Shown piece after piece: positions 1 through 7,695 of a stretch of 18,815 bases of DNA. This DNA is from Rhodoferax sp. UBA4409 (GTDB lineage: Bacteria; Pseudomonadota; Gammaproteobacteria; Burkholderiales; Burkholderiaceae_C), in assembly GCA_002390825.1 (NCBI GenBank), contig DGQR01000037.1, forward strand, positions 1 through 18,815, written 5' to 3'. The position numbers and the translations under genes were made by a program. The notes below the pieces were generated by a model that made no database searches, was not told the DNA's origin, and saw only the letters and a program-made list of their open reading frames with translations. Positions within the stretch are counted from its first letter, which is position 1, and each line of letters begins with the position of its first letter.

Positions 1-1156
1 CTTCTTGAACGCGGGCATCCCCGTCAAGATGCTGGAAATGAAGCAAGAAGCCTTGGACCGCGGCATTGCCACGATCCGTAAGAACTACGAAGCCCAAGTC
101 GCCAAGAAAAAGCTCAAGCAAGACAAGTACGAGCAGCGCATGAGCCTGCTGACCACCACCCTGAGCTACGACGACCTCACCGGCACCGACATGGTGATCG
201 AAGCGGTGTTTGAAGAGATTGGCGTCAAGGAAGCCGTGTTCAAAGAGCTGGACCGCGTGATGAAGCCCGGTGCCATCCTCGCCTCCAACACCTCCACCCT
301 GGACGTCAACAAAATCGCCAGCTTCACCAAGCGCCCGGAAGACGTGGTGGGCCTGCACTTCTTCAGCCCTGCGAACGTGATGAAACTGCTGGAAGTGGTG
401 CGCGGAGAAAAGACCGCCAAAGAAGTGATGGCCACTGTCATGTCGATCGCCAAAAAGATCAAAAAGACGGCCGTGGTGTCTGGCGTGTGCGACGGCTTCA
501 TCGGAAACCGCATGATCGAGCAGTACGGCCGCCAAGGTGGCTTCCTGCTGGATGAAGGCTGCACCCCCGAGCAAGTGGACAAGGCCATGGAGAAATTCGG
601 CATGGCGATGGGCCCCTTCCGCATGGGCGATCTGGCTGGCAACGATATCGGCTGGGCGATCCGCAAGCGCCGTTACACCGAAAAGCCAGACATGAAGTAC
701 AGCAAAACCGCTGACTTGCTGTGCGAAAAAGGCCGCTTCGGCCAGAAGACCGGTGCCGGCTGGTATGACTATGTGCCCGGCAAGCGCGACGCCATCCCGA
801 ATGCGGAAGTGGTGGCCATGATTGAAGAGCACCGCAAGGCGCTGGGCATCACACCCCGCAAGATTTCGGACGAAGAAATCGTGCAACGCCTGGTGTTCAG
901 CCTGGTGAATGAAGCCGCCCACATTCTGGAAGAGGGCATTGCCGCCAAGGCCAGTGATATCGACATTGTGTACATCTTCGGCTACGGCTTCCCCGCACAC
1001 CGCGGCGGCCCGATGAACTACGCCGATGAAGTCGGCCTGTTCAACGTGGTGCAAGCCATGAACCGCTTTGCCAAGAACCCGCTGGACGATGCCAAGTTCT
1101 GGCAACCCGCGCCGCTGCTGGCCCGTTTGGCCGCTGAAGGCAAAACCTTCAACTGA
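1..1156 (+). CDS. 3-hydroxyacyl-CoA dehydrogenase of fatty-acid oxidation (5' truncated, C-terminal 384 residues)
   Basis: The reading frame is already open at the window edge (first full codon at base 2) and ends with TGA at 1154-1156. The product oxidises L-3-hydroxyacyl-CoA to 3-ketoacyl-CoA with NAD in the beta-oxidation cycle. The visible part starts inside the NAD-binding fold; its GxGxxG loop lies upstream of the window. It then shows the family signatures ASNTST and GLHFFSP, whose His (codon 356-358) is the catalytic base, followed by EVVRG. After these come the first C-terminal helical domain (DGFIGNRM, about 500-720) and a second one ending in GYGFPAHRGGPM (about 985-1015). The duplicated C-terminal domain is typical of large FadB/FadJ or peroxisomal-type multifunctional enzymes, so a hydratase domain is likely upstream but cannot be seen. 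The thiolase gene follows after 35 bases, as in a classical fatty-acid-oxidation operon. Confidence 0.95.
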   Translation, partial: FLNAGIPVKMLEMKQEALDRGIATIRKNYEAQVAKKKLKQDKYEQRMSLLTTTLSYDDLTGTDMVIEAVFEEIGVKEAVFKELDRVMKPGAILASNTSTLDVNKIASFTKRPEDVVGLHFFSPANVMKLLEVVRGEKTAKEVMATVMSIAKKIKKTAVVSGVCDGFIGNRMIEQYGRQGGFLLDEGCTPEQVDKAMEKFGMAMGPFRMGDLAGNDIGWAIRKRRYTEKPDMKYSKTADLLCEKGRFGQKTGAGWYDYVPGKRDAIPNAEVVAMIEEHRKALGITPRKISDEEIVQRLVFSLVNEAAHILEEGIAAKASDIDIVYIFGYGFPAHRGGPMNYADEVGLFNVVQAMNRFAKNPLDDAKFWQPAPLLARLAAEGKTFN

Positions 1157-1191
1157 GCGTTCGCGCCGTTCACACCATTCAAGGAATCACC

Positions 1192-2367
1192 ATGACATCT
1201 GCAGTTATTGTTTCTACCGCACGCACCCCCCTGGCCAAGAGCTGGAAGGGTTCCTTCAACATGACCCACGGCGCCACGCTGGGCGGACACGCCGTCGAGC
1301 ACGCGATTGCGCGTGCCGGCATCGACGCCGCCGAGGTGGATGACGTCATCATGGGCTGTGCCACCCCCGAGGGCGCCACCGGTGCCAACATCGCGCGCCA
1401 GGTGGCCCTGCGTGCCGGTTGCCCCGTCACGGTGTCGGGCATGACCATCAACCGCTTTTGCTCCTCCGGCTTGCAAACTATTGCTACCGCGGCGCAGCGC
1501 ATCATCTCCAATGAAGGCGATGTGTATGTCGCGGGCGGTGTGGAAGCCATTTCTTGCGTGCAACAGGAAATGAACATCCACATGCTCAACGACCCTTGGC
1601 TGAGCAAAAACAAGCCCGAGATCTACTGGAACATGTTGCAAACCGCGGAGAACGTAGCCAAGCGCTACAACATCAGCCGCGACGCCATGGACGAATACGG
1701 CGCTGCCAGCCAGCAACGTGCCACTGCCGCGCTGGAAGCCGGTTTGTTCAAGGCCGAAATTGCACCCATCACCGTCACCATGGGCGTGGCAGACAAAGTC
1801 ATGGGCCTGATGACCAAGCAAGTCACCGTGAGCGACGACGAGGGCATTCGCGCCGGCACCACCAAAGAGGGCATCAGCGGACTGCGCTCTGCACTGCCCG
1901 GCGGGCTCATTACTGCGGGCAACGCCAGCCAGTTTTCCGATGGCGGTGGCGCAGCGGTCTTGATGCATGAAAAGCTGGCTGAGCAAAAAGGTTTGCAACC
2001 TCTGGGCCGCTTCCTCGGCTTTGCCGTGGCCGGTTGCGAGCCTGACGAAATGGGCATTGGCCCGGTCTTCGCCATCCCCAAGGTCTTGAAGCGCCTCGGC
2101 CTGACCATGAACGACATCGACCTGTGGGAGCTCAACGAAGCTTTTGCAGTGCAGGTGCTCTATTGCCGCGACAAGCTGGGCATCCCCGCCGACCGCCTCA
2201 ATGTCAACGGCGGTGCGATCGCGGTGGGCCACCCCTACGGCGTATCCGGCCAGCGCCTGACTGGCCACGCGCTGATCGAAGGCAAGCGCCGCGGCGCCAA
2301 GCGCGTCTGCGTCACCATGTGTATCGGCGGCGGCATGGGCGCGGCGGGTGTGTTTGAAGTGCTGTAA
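1192..2367 (+). CDS. Acetyl-CoA C-acyltransferase (3-ketoacyl-CoA thiolase)
   Basis: A 391-residue protein, the usual length for thiolases, which cleaves 3-ketoacyl-CoA with CoA to acetyl-CoA and a shortened acyl-CoA. The ATG at 1192 is preceded by AAGGAA at a suitable distance and gives the standard N-terminus with STARTP. The nucleophilic cysteine is C90 in NRFCSSGLQT. The catalytic histidine is H347 in a GHPYGVSG version of the GHP motif. The second catalytic cysteine is C377 in CIGGGMGAA near the C-terminus. All three catalytic residues are present. It lies 35 bases behind the hydroxyacyl-CoA dehydrogenase and before a strong terminator, so the two form the end of one transcript catalysing the last two steps of beta-oxidation. 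It resembles FadA functionally, but chain-length preference cannot be read from the sequence. Confidence 0.96.
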   Translation: MTSAVIVSTARTPLAKSWKGSFNMTHGATLGGHAVEHAIARAGIDAAEVDDVIMGCATPEGATGANIARQVALRAGCPVTVSGMTINRFCSSGLQTIATAAQRIISNEGDVYVAGGVEAISCVQQEMNIHMLNDPWLSKNKPEIYWNMLQTAENVAKRYNISRDAMDEYGAASQQRATAALEAGLFKAEIAPITVTMGVADKVMGLMTKQVTVSDDEGIRAGTTKEGISGLRSALPGGLITAGNASQFSDGGGAAVLMHEKLAEQKGLQPLGRFLGFAVAGCEPDEMGIGPVFAIPKVLKRLGLTMNDIDLWELNEAFAVQVLYCRDKLGIPADRLNVNGGAIAVGHPYGVSGQRLTGHALIEGKRRGAKRVCVTMCIGGGMGAAGVFEVL

Positions 2368-2397
2368 CCCGCACGACACTATTGGCCATCTGAAACG

Positions 2398-2433
2398 AGC
2401 CGGTCTGCGCACAATCCGCAGTCCGGCTTTTTT
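2398..2433 (+). terminator. Rho-independent terminator after the thiolase gene
   Basis: Arms AGCCGG (2398-2403) and CCGGCT (2423-2428) pair perfectly. After one T/T mismatch, CTGCG (2405-2409) pairs with CGCAG (2417-2421) around a 7-base loop, and a run of T follows (2428-2433). It starts about 30 bases after the thiolase stop and ends 20 bases before the next ATG, so it separates the thiolase transcript from the acyl-CoA dehydrogenase gene. Confidence 0.85.
2405..2418 (+). promoter_or_regulatory. Possible -10 region (CACAAT, 2410-2415) inside the terminator loop
   Basis: The string CTGCGCACAAT followed by CCG lies 38 bases before the acyl-CoA dehydrogenase ATG. Nearly the same string (CTGCGCACAATTCCG) recurs 35 bases before the SDR start at 4631. 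CACAAT matches four of six bases of the sigma-70 -10 consensus. No convincing -35 box is present at 16-18 bases, so this is only a candidate. It would explain how the gene after a strong terminator is expressed. Confidence 0.3.
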
Positions 2434-2453
2434 ATTTTCTTGAGACTTCGTCC

Positions 2454-4310
2454 ATGACCTTGCGCACCACCCTCGACTTTTTGCTCCACGACTGGCTGGA
2501 CACCACCGGCCTCACCAGCCGTGAGCGCTTTGCGGACCACAACCGTGAAACCTTTGACGCGGTGCTGGACACCTGCGAGCGCATTGCGCGCGAGAAGTAC
2601 GCGCCGTTCAACCGCCTGGTGGACACGCAGGAGCCGCATTTTGATGGCGACAAGGTCACCCTACCGCAGGCCACCCACGATGCGTTCAAGGCCTATGCCG
2701 AGTCGGGCATGCTGAGCGCGGCGCAGGACTACGACATCGGCGGCATGCAGCTGCCCTACAGCGTGGAGGCAGCAGCCAATGCGTTTTTTGCCTGCGCCTC
2801 GGTCAGCATAGGCTCCAGTTTGCTGTCCGTGGGCAATGCCAATTTGCTCATGGCGCACGGCACCGAATTGCAAAAGCAGGTGTTCGCCCACAACGAGTTT
2901 TCGGGCCGCTGGGCCGGCACCATGTGCCTGAGCGAGCCGCAGGCCGGCTCATCTCTGAGTGATGTAGCCACCCGCGCAGTGCCGGATGGGGAGGGCTTTG
3001 AGTCTGACCCGCTAGGGGCGCGTTACCGCCTGCGTGGCAACAAAATGTGGATCTCCAGCGGCGAGCACGAGCTCACCGAAAACATCGTGCACCTGGTGCT
3101 CGCCAAGATTCCAGATGCGGACGGCAAGCTGGTTCCGGGCACCCGCGGCATATCGCTCTTTATCGTTCCCAAGAAGATGGTGAATGCGCGGGGTGAATTG
3201 ACGGGCGTGCGCAACGACGTGGCGCTCGCCGGCCTGAACCACAAGTTGGGCTGGCGCGGCACCACGAACACACTACTGAACTTTGGCGAGGGCAAGTTCC
3301 CCGTCGATGGCCAAGCAGGCGGACCCTTTGGAAACGGCGCAGGCGCCGTGGGCTACCTCGTGGGGCAGCCGGGCAAGGGCCTGGCCTGCATGTTCCACAT
3401 GATGAATGAGGCCCGCATCGGCGTGGGCATTGCCGCAACCATGTTGGGGATGGCGGGCTACTACGCCTCGCTGGACTACGCCAAAACCCGGCCACAGGGT
3501 CGCCCTATTACTGGGGCCGGCAAAGACGCCGCCGCTCCGCAAACCCGCATCATTGAGCACGCCGATGTGAAGCGCATGCTGCTCACGCAAAAAGCCTATT
3601 GCGAAGGCGCGTTGGCCTTGGAGCTGTACTGCGCCCGACTGATTGACGAGCAACACACCGGTACCGCTCAAGACGCGGAAGAAGCCCGCTTGCTGCTCGA
3701 GGTGCTGACCCCGATTGCCAAAAGCTGGCCCAGCGAGTGGTGCCTGGAAGCCAACTCACTGGCGATCCAGGTGCACGGCGGCTATGGCTATACCCGCGAC
3801 TTCCCGGTGGAGCAATACTGGCGCGACAACCGCCTGAACATGATCCACGAAGGCACCCACGGCATTCAGGCCATGGACCTGCTGGGGCGCAAGGTGCTTA
3901 TGGAGGAGGGCAAAGGCCTCACGCTGCTAAGCCACCGCATCATGGCCACCGTCAACCGCTGCAATGGCATTCCCGCGCTGGCGCCACACGCCAAGGCGCT
4001 TGCCCGCGCCTTACAGGATGTGGGTGTTGCCACCCAGAAGGCCTGGTCTACCGGCATACCCGGCGAGGCGCTGGCGAACGCGGTGCCCTACATGCAGGCT
4101 TTCGGCCACACAGTGCTCGCCTGGATTTGGCTGGACGTGGCCGGTTGCGCGCTGGATAACGACCCGCAACAAGAGACGCTGGAGACGCAGGGGCATGTGG
4201 GTTGCGCCAAATTCTTCTTCCACTATGAGTTGCCAAAGATAAATGCCTGGCTGGGTGTGGTGCAATCGAGGGATCTGACTTGTGCAACATTCCCCGAAGG
4301 AGCTTTCTGA
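2454..4310 (+). CDS. Acyl-CoA dehydrogenase, long (about 600-residue) family with C-terminal extension
   Basis: A 618-residue flavoprotein that introduces the 2,3-trans double bond into acyl-CoA, the first step of beta-oxidation. It has the N-terminal extension, FAD/substrate core and extra C-terminal helical domain of the large bacterial family that includes DmdC-like enzymes. The core signature CLSEPQAGSSLSDV lies near residues 158-171. YGYTRDFPVEQYWRDNRLN precedes IHEGTHGIQAMDLLGRKV, where E466 is the expected catalytic base. The start at 2454 is only 20 bases after a terminator and has a weak ribosome-binding site. Its TGA overlaps the ATG of the next small gene by one base. Substrate chain length is not evident. 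It probably feeds the hydratase/dehydrogenase/thiolase set upstream. Confidence 0.95.
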   Translation: MTLRTTLDFLLHDWLDTTGLTSRERFADHNRETFDAVLDTCERIAREKYAPFNRLVDTQEPHFDGDKVTLPQATHDAFKAYAESGMLSAAQDYDIGGMQLPYSVEAAANAFFACASVSIGSSLLSVGNANLLMAHGTELQKQVFAHNEFSGRWAGTMCLSEPQAGSSLSDVATRAVPDGEGFESDPLGARYRLRGNKMWISSGEHELTENIVHLVLAKIPDADGKLVPGTRGISLFIVPKKMVNARGELTGVRNDVALAGLNHKLGWRGTTNTLLNFGEGKFPVDGQAGGPFGNGAGAVGYLVGQPGKGLACMFHMMNEARIGVGIAATMLGMAGYYASLDYAKTRPQGRPITGAGKDAAAPQTRIIEHADVKRMLLTQKAYCEGALALELYCARLIDEQHTGTAQDAEEARLLLEVLTPIAKSWPSEWCLEANSLAIQVHGGYGYTRDFPVEQYWRDNRLNMIHEGTHGIQAMDLLGRKVLMEEGKGLTLLSHRIMATVNRCNGIPALAPHAKALARALQDVGVATQKAWSTGIPGEALANAVPYMQAFGHTVLAWIWLDVAGCALDNDPQQETLETQGHVGCAKFFFHYELPKINAWLGVVQSRDLTCATFPEGAF

Positions 4311-4534
4311 TGGCATTTTTTAAGAAATACAACGGCACCACCAACGTTAAATTGGTGCGCATGGAGCGCTTGATCTGGGCGTTGATTTACGGCGGCCTGC
4401 TGGCCATGGTGTTGGGCTACTTTATCGACCAACAAGAGGCGCAAGACGCGGCCTTGTTTTACAACCTTGGCGGCCTGGCGGTCGTGGGCGGCGTGGTGAT
4501 GGTGTTTATCCGCTCGCGCTTGCGCGGCGAATAG
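4310..4534 (+). CDS. Small two-helix membrane protein, unknown function
   Basis: A 74-residue protein starting at ATG 4310, which overlaps the acyl-CoA dehydrogenase stop in a TGATG junction. A clear AAGGAG (4297-4302) lies 7 bases upstream, favouring this start over an in-frame TTG/CTG-like start at 4280. The sequence begins MAFFKKYNGTTNVKLVRMER, a basic N-terminus. Two hydrophobic segments follow at about residues 20-39 and 50-67, separated by an acidic/Gln-rich loop, and the tail RSRLRGE is basic. This predicts a hairpin inner-membrane protein with both ends in the cytoplasm. I do not recognise the family. The overlap implies translational coupling to the dehydrogenase, but a functional link is only inference. 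Confidence 0.75.
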   Translation: MAFFKKYNGTTNVKLVRMERLIWALIYGGLLAMVLGYFIDQQEAQDAALFYNLGGLAVVGGVVMVFIRSRLRGE

Positions 4535-4581
4535 GCCCAAGCACCCGCTTCTATCGCTGAGGGGACAGGCTTTTGCACAGG

Positions 4582-4596
4582 GTTCTGCGCACAATT
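4582..4596 (+). promoter_or_regulatory. Possible -10 region (CACAAT, 4590-4595) upstream of the SDR gene
   Basis: TCTGCGCACAATTCC repeats the box seen before the acyl-CoA dehydrogenase gene at a similar distance from the start codon. It lies in the 96-base gap after the small membrane protein gene, the largest gap within this run of genes, so an internal promoter is reasonable. TTGCAC (4573-4578) is too close to serve as its -35 box. The evidence is recurrence plus a partial consensus match only. Confidence 0.25.
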
Positions 4597-4630
4597 CCGT
4601 CCACCTCTTTTGCAACTCCGGGCTGACCGC

Positions 4631-5452
4631 ATGACACGCACCATCCAACAACTTTTCGACCTCACCGGCAAGACCGCCTTGATCACCGGAGGCTCCCGCG
4701 GCCTGGGCCTGCAACTGGCCCACGCTTTGGGCGAAGCCGGCGCCAAAGTGCTGATCAGCTCGCGCAAAGCGGCAGATCTGGAAGAAGCCTGTGCCGAGCT
4801 GCAAGCCGCAGGCATTGATGCACGCTGGGTGGCTGCCGACTGCGCCAAAGAATCCGAAATTCAGCGCTTGGCCGATGAAACCCTGCAGCGCTTGGGCGAT
4901 GTGGACATTCTGGTCAACAACGCCGGCGCCTCCTGGGGCGCGCCTGCTGAGGACCACCCACTGGAGGCCTGGGACAAGGTGATGAACCTCAATGTGCGTG
5001 GCTACTTTTTGCTGAGCCAGATCATCGCCAAGAAGAGCATGATTCCGCGCTTCCAGAGCGCGCAAGCGGCGGGTCAACAGTACGGTGGTCGCATCATCAA
5101 CCTAGCCTCGATTGCCGGGCTCAACGGCAACCCGCCGGCTATGCAAACCATTGCCTACAACACCTCCAAGGGCGCGGTGATCAACTTCACCCGCGCTTTG
5201 GCAGCTGAATGGGGCAAATACAACATCACCGTGAACGCGGTGTGCCCGGGCTTTTTTCCCAGCAAGATGACAGCCGGTTTGTTGCAAGCCATGGGCGAAG
5301 AAAACCTGGCCGCTGCTGCCCCCCTCAAACGCTTGGGCGACGACGAAGACCTCAAGGGCCTGTGCGTGCTGTATGCGTCCGACGCCGGCAAACACATCAC
5401 CGGCCAATGGCTGGCGGTGGACGGCGGCGTGAGCGTGGTTACCGGTGCATGA
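4631..5452 (+). CDS. Short-chain dehydrogenase/reductase (SDR), classical type
   Basis: A 273-residue NAD(P)-dependent oxidoreductase. ATG 4631 is preferred over an in-frame alternative start at 4610 because it places the Rossmann glycine motif TGGSRGLG at residues 19-26, as usual. The other signatures are NNAG at 97-100 and the catalytic triad S160, Y176 and K180 (YNTSK), followed by the CPGFFPSKMT segment. The arginine in GGSRGLG together with SSRK after the second strand suggests NADPH preference. It resembles RhlG/gluconate-5-dehydrogenase-like or 3-oxoacyl-reductase-like SDRs, but the substrate is not determinable. Its stop overlaps the thioesterase ATG in an ATGA junction, and an acyl-CoA dehydrogenase gene lies on each side of the pair, so a hydroxyacyl or alcohol substrate in lipid metabolism is plausible. 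Confidence 0.93.
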   Translation: MTRTIQQLFDLTGKTALITGGSRGLGLQLAHALGEAGAKVLISSRKAADLEEACAELQAAGIDARWVAADCAKESEIQRLADETLQRLGDVDILVNNAGASWGAPAEDHPLEAWDKVMNLNVRGYFLLSQIIAKKSMIPRFQSAQAAGQQYGGRIINLASIAGLNGNPPAMQTIAYNTSKGAVINFTRALAAEWGKYNITVNAVCPGFFPSKMTAGLLQAMGEENLAAAAPLKRLGDDEDLKGLCVLYASDAGKHITGQWLAVDGGVSVVTGA

Positions 5453-5913
5453 GTAACCTTTGGGAAAAAGCGGTGGGTTTCGGCGTTGAGATTCCCTTCG
5501 TCACCCACCTCGGTTTCGAGCTCACGGTGTTTGAGGGCGGGCGCTCTGAGATCCTCTACACGCCACGGCCTGAACACCTGAACTCGTTCAACGTCACCCA
5601 TGGTGGCGCGCAAATGACCCTGTTGGATGTGACCATGGCCACCGCGGCCCGCAGTGAAACACCGGAGCTGGGTGTGGTCACGATCGAGATGAAGACCAGC
5701 TTCATGCAACCCGCTGTCGGCGCCCTGACCGCCAAGGGTGAGCTGATGCACCGCACCGCCACCATGGCCTTTACCCAGGCCACGGTGTTTGATGCCAACG
5801 GCAAAGCCTGTGCCCACGCCACCGGCACCTTCAAGTACATGAAACGCCTAGCCACCGGCGCACGCAGCGTGAACGCACTGAACGCACCGGGCACTGGCAT
5901 TGCCACCGATTAG
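5449..5913 (+). CDS. Hotdog-fold (PaaI/4HBT-type) acyl-CoA thioesterase
   Basis: A 154-residue protein starting at ATG 5449, overlapping the SDR stop by four bases (ATGA), so the two are translationally coupled. It has the single hotdog domain of PaaI-like thioesterases. FNVTHGGAQMTLLDVTMATAA carries the HGG motif at residues 51-53 and the acidic residue D60 on the central helix, where the family's catalytic Asp/Glu sits. The strand VVTIEMKTSFMQPA follows. Such enzymes hydrolyse acyl-CoA thioesters, and here it may relieve CoA trapping during fatty-acid or aromatic degradation. The last 20 residues (from about 135) are a non-conserved tail. The physiological substrate is unknown. Confidence 0.92.
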   Translation: MSNLWEKAVGFGVEIPFVTHLGFELTVFEGGRSEILYTPRPEHLNSFNVTHGGAQMTLLDVTMATAARSETPELGVVTIEMKTSFMQPAVGALTAKGELMHRTATMAFTQATVFDANGKACAHATGTFKYMKRLATGARSVNALNAPGTGIATD

Positions 5914-5922
5914 CGCTTTATG

Positions 5923-5980
5923 GGCCAAATTGGCCTCTGGCGCCCGTTAAGCAAGCGCAAGCAGCTATCAAAAGAATAGC
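5923..5980 (+). repeat. Short interspersed repeat, copy 1 (intergenic, upstream of aidB)
   Basis: This 58-base segment aligns without gaps to the copy in tex (17431-17488, about 34 of 58 identical). It shares the core CTGCTTGCGC / GGCGCC on the opposite strand with the copy in the GST-like gene. It contains a perfect palindrome GGCCAAATTGGCC (5923-5935) at one end and a GCTAT...ATAGC inverted repeat (5964-5980) at the other. It fills almost the whole gap between the thioesterase stop and the aidB ribosome-binding site. From memory it resembles repeats that are abundant in Comamonadaceae genomes. That is recognition, not a search result. Confidence 0.75.
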
Positions 5981-5995
5981 GTTTGAGGAGACAGC

Positions 5996-7678
5996 ATGCA
6001 CAGCGAGACCGATTACCCGGCCAACCACACGGTGTTCAACCAGGCCGAGCCCTTAGCAGATACCCAACTGCTGGCGGGCAACCGCGCCTTGCAGAGCGCT
6101 CTGGCTTTTCACGCGCCGGGCATGGATACGTCTGCACTGCAATCGCTGGGTGCGCAAATGGGCAGCCGCGCGGTGCAGACCCATGCGCGCCTGGCCAACA
6201 CCCACCCACCAGTGCTGCACAGCCACGACCGGCTGGGGCGCCGGGTGGACCAGGTGGAGTTCCACCCCAGCTACCACGCGCTGATGGATGCTGCCGCCCA
6301 AGCCGGCCTGCATGGCAGCCCCTGGGACCCGGCGGCGGGTGAGGGCGCCCACCTGCGGCGGGCGGCTGCATTCATGCTGTTCACCGAGGCCGAGCCTTCC
6401 ATCCTGTGCCCGATTTCCATGACCTACGCGGTGCTGCCGGCGTTGCGGGGCAACCCGGCCGTGTTTGAAGCCTGGGCACCGGGCCTGATGGCGCGGGCCT
6501 ATGACCCCGGGTTCAAGCTCTACCGCCACAAACGCGGCCTGACCATGGGCATGGGCATGACGGAGAAGCAGGGCGGCTCGGACGTGCGGGCCAACACGAC
6601 GCAAGCCATCCCCGATGGCGAAGATGCATGGGGCCCGCGATTCAAGCTGCTGGGCCACAAGTGGTTTTTCTCGGCCCCCATGTGCGACGCCTTTCTGGTG
6701 CTGGCGCAAAGCCCGGCGGGTTTGTCCTGCTTTTTTGTGCCGCGCATCCTGCCCGACTTTGCGGATCCGCAGTCACCCGGCACCGTGAATGCCATCCGTA
6801 TCCAGCGCCTGAAAGACAAGCTGGGCAACCACGCCAACGCCAGCTCCGAAGTCGAGTTCCAGCACGCCACGGCCTGGCTGGTGGGCGTGGAGGGACGCGG
6901 CGTGCCGCAGATTCTGGAAATGGGCACCATGACCCGGCTGGACTGTGCCTTGGGCACCACCGGCCTTATGCGCCAGGCGCTCAGCATCGCGCTGCACCAC
7001 ACCTCGCAGCGCCAGGCCTTTGGCAAGGCCCTGATCGAGCAACCGCTGATGCGCAATGTACTGGCCGACCTTGCTATCGAATGCGAAGCGGCTTGCGCAC
7101 TCTCCATGAAGCTCGCAAGCGCTTTTGACCATGCATCTGACCCGCATGAACTGCTGATGGGCCGCCTGCTGACGCCGGTCGCCAAATACTGGATTTGCAA
7201 GCGCGGCGCTGCTTTTGCCCAAGAAGCCATGGAATGCCTGGGCGGCAACGGCTATGTGGAGGAGGGCGGAGAAGGCACCATGGCCCGCATCTACCGCGAG
7301 ATGCCGCTCAACTCCATCTGGGAAGGCGCGGGCAACATCATGGCGCTGGACCTGTTGCGCGCCCTGCGCAAGGGCGATACCGCTGCAGCCCTGGCCCGTG
7401 AACTGGCCCCTGCCCGTGGCGCGCACCCCGCACTCGACCGGCTGGCCGCAGCCTTGCCCACACGGGTAGAGCTGATGGCGTCCGAGATGGAAGCCCGCCG
7501 CCTAGCGCAAGACGTGGCACTCGCCGTACAAGCTGCGCTCTTGTACCAAACGGCGCCCACTGCGGTGTTCGAGGCGTTTTGTGATTCCCGGCTGGGTGGC
7601 AACTGGGGCTACAGCTTCGGCACCCTGGGTGCTGCGGTGGACTTTGACGCCATCCTGCAGCGCGCCATGCCGTATTGA
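5996..7678 (+). CDS. aidB: AidB-type acyl-CoA dehydrogenase (isovaleryl-CoA dehydrogenase-like)
   Basis: A 560-residue protein, close to E. coli AidB (about 540). GAGGAG (5985-5990) precedes ATG 5996. The N-terminus (HTVFNQAEPLADTQLLAGNRAL) is the AidB signature, and the flavin region contains GMGMTEKQGGSDVRANTT. NSIWEGAGNIMALDLLRAL carries E443 at the catalytic-base position, and the C-terminus holds the AidB-like FCDSRLGGNWG segment. E. coli AidB is induced in the adaptive response to alkylation, binds flavin and DNA, and has weak isovaleryl-CoA dehydrogenase activity. Here no ada gene is present and the gene sits among acyl-CoA enzymes, so a metabolic role is at least as likely. The interspersed repeat directly upstream may affect its transcription or mRNA. 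The next gene starts 17 bases after its stop. Confidence 0.92.
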   Translation: MHSETDYPANHTVFNQAEPLADTQLLAGNRALQSALAFHAPGMDTSALQSLGAQMGSRAVQTHARLANTHPPVLHSHDRLGRRVDQVEFHPSYHALMDAAAQAGLHGSPWDPAAGEGAHLRRAAAFMLFTEAEPSILCPISMTYAVLPALRGNPAVFEAWAPGLMARAYDPGFKLYRHKRGLTMGMGMTEKQGGSDVRANTTQAIPDGEDAWGPRFKLLGHKWFFSAPMCDAFLVLAQSPAGLSCFFVPRILPDFADPQSPGTVNAIRIQRLKDKLGNHANASSEVEFQHATAWLVGVEGRGVPQILEMGTMTRLDCALGTTGLMRQALSIALHHTSQRQAFGKALIEQPLMRNVLADLAIECEAACALSMKLASAFDHASDPHELLMGRLLTPVAKYWICKRGAAFAQEAMECLGGNGYVEEGGEGTMARIYREMPLNSIWEGAGNIMALDLLRALRKGDTAAALARELAPARGAHPALDRLAAALPTRVELMASEMEARRLAQDVALAVQAALLYQTAPTAVFEAFCDSRLGGNWGYSFGTLGAAVDFDAILQRAMPY

Positions 7679-7695
7679 TTTTTCTGGAGAAACCC

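Noticed and set aside
1478..1500. A repeat-like string (ACTATTGCTACCG) in the thiolase gene
   Set aside because: It encodes the usual LQTIATAAQ segment following the catalytic cysteine. Similarity to the repeat is limited to a few bases.
1018..2412. A 464-codon open frame on the minus strand opposite the thiolase gene
   Set aside because: It mirrors the codon structure of the thiolase gene, has no recognisable domain and lies antisense to a gene with all catalytic residues. High GC makes such shadow frames common.
4223..5077. A 284-codon minus-strand frame opposite the small membrane protein and SDR genes
   Set aside because: No family features are visible, and the plus-strand genes have ribosome-binding sites, coupling junctions and conserved motifs.
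7074..7126. A possible fourth copy of the 58-base repeat (GCTATC...GCTTGCGCA) in aidB
   Set aside because: Only short words match, and the encoded LAIECEAACALSMKLA fits the normal acyl-CoA dehydrogenase helix at this place.
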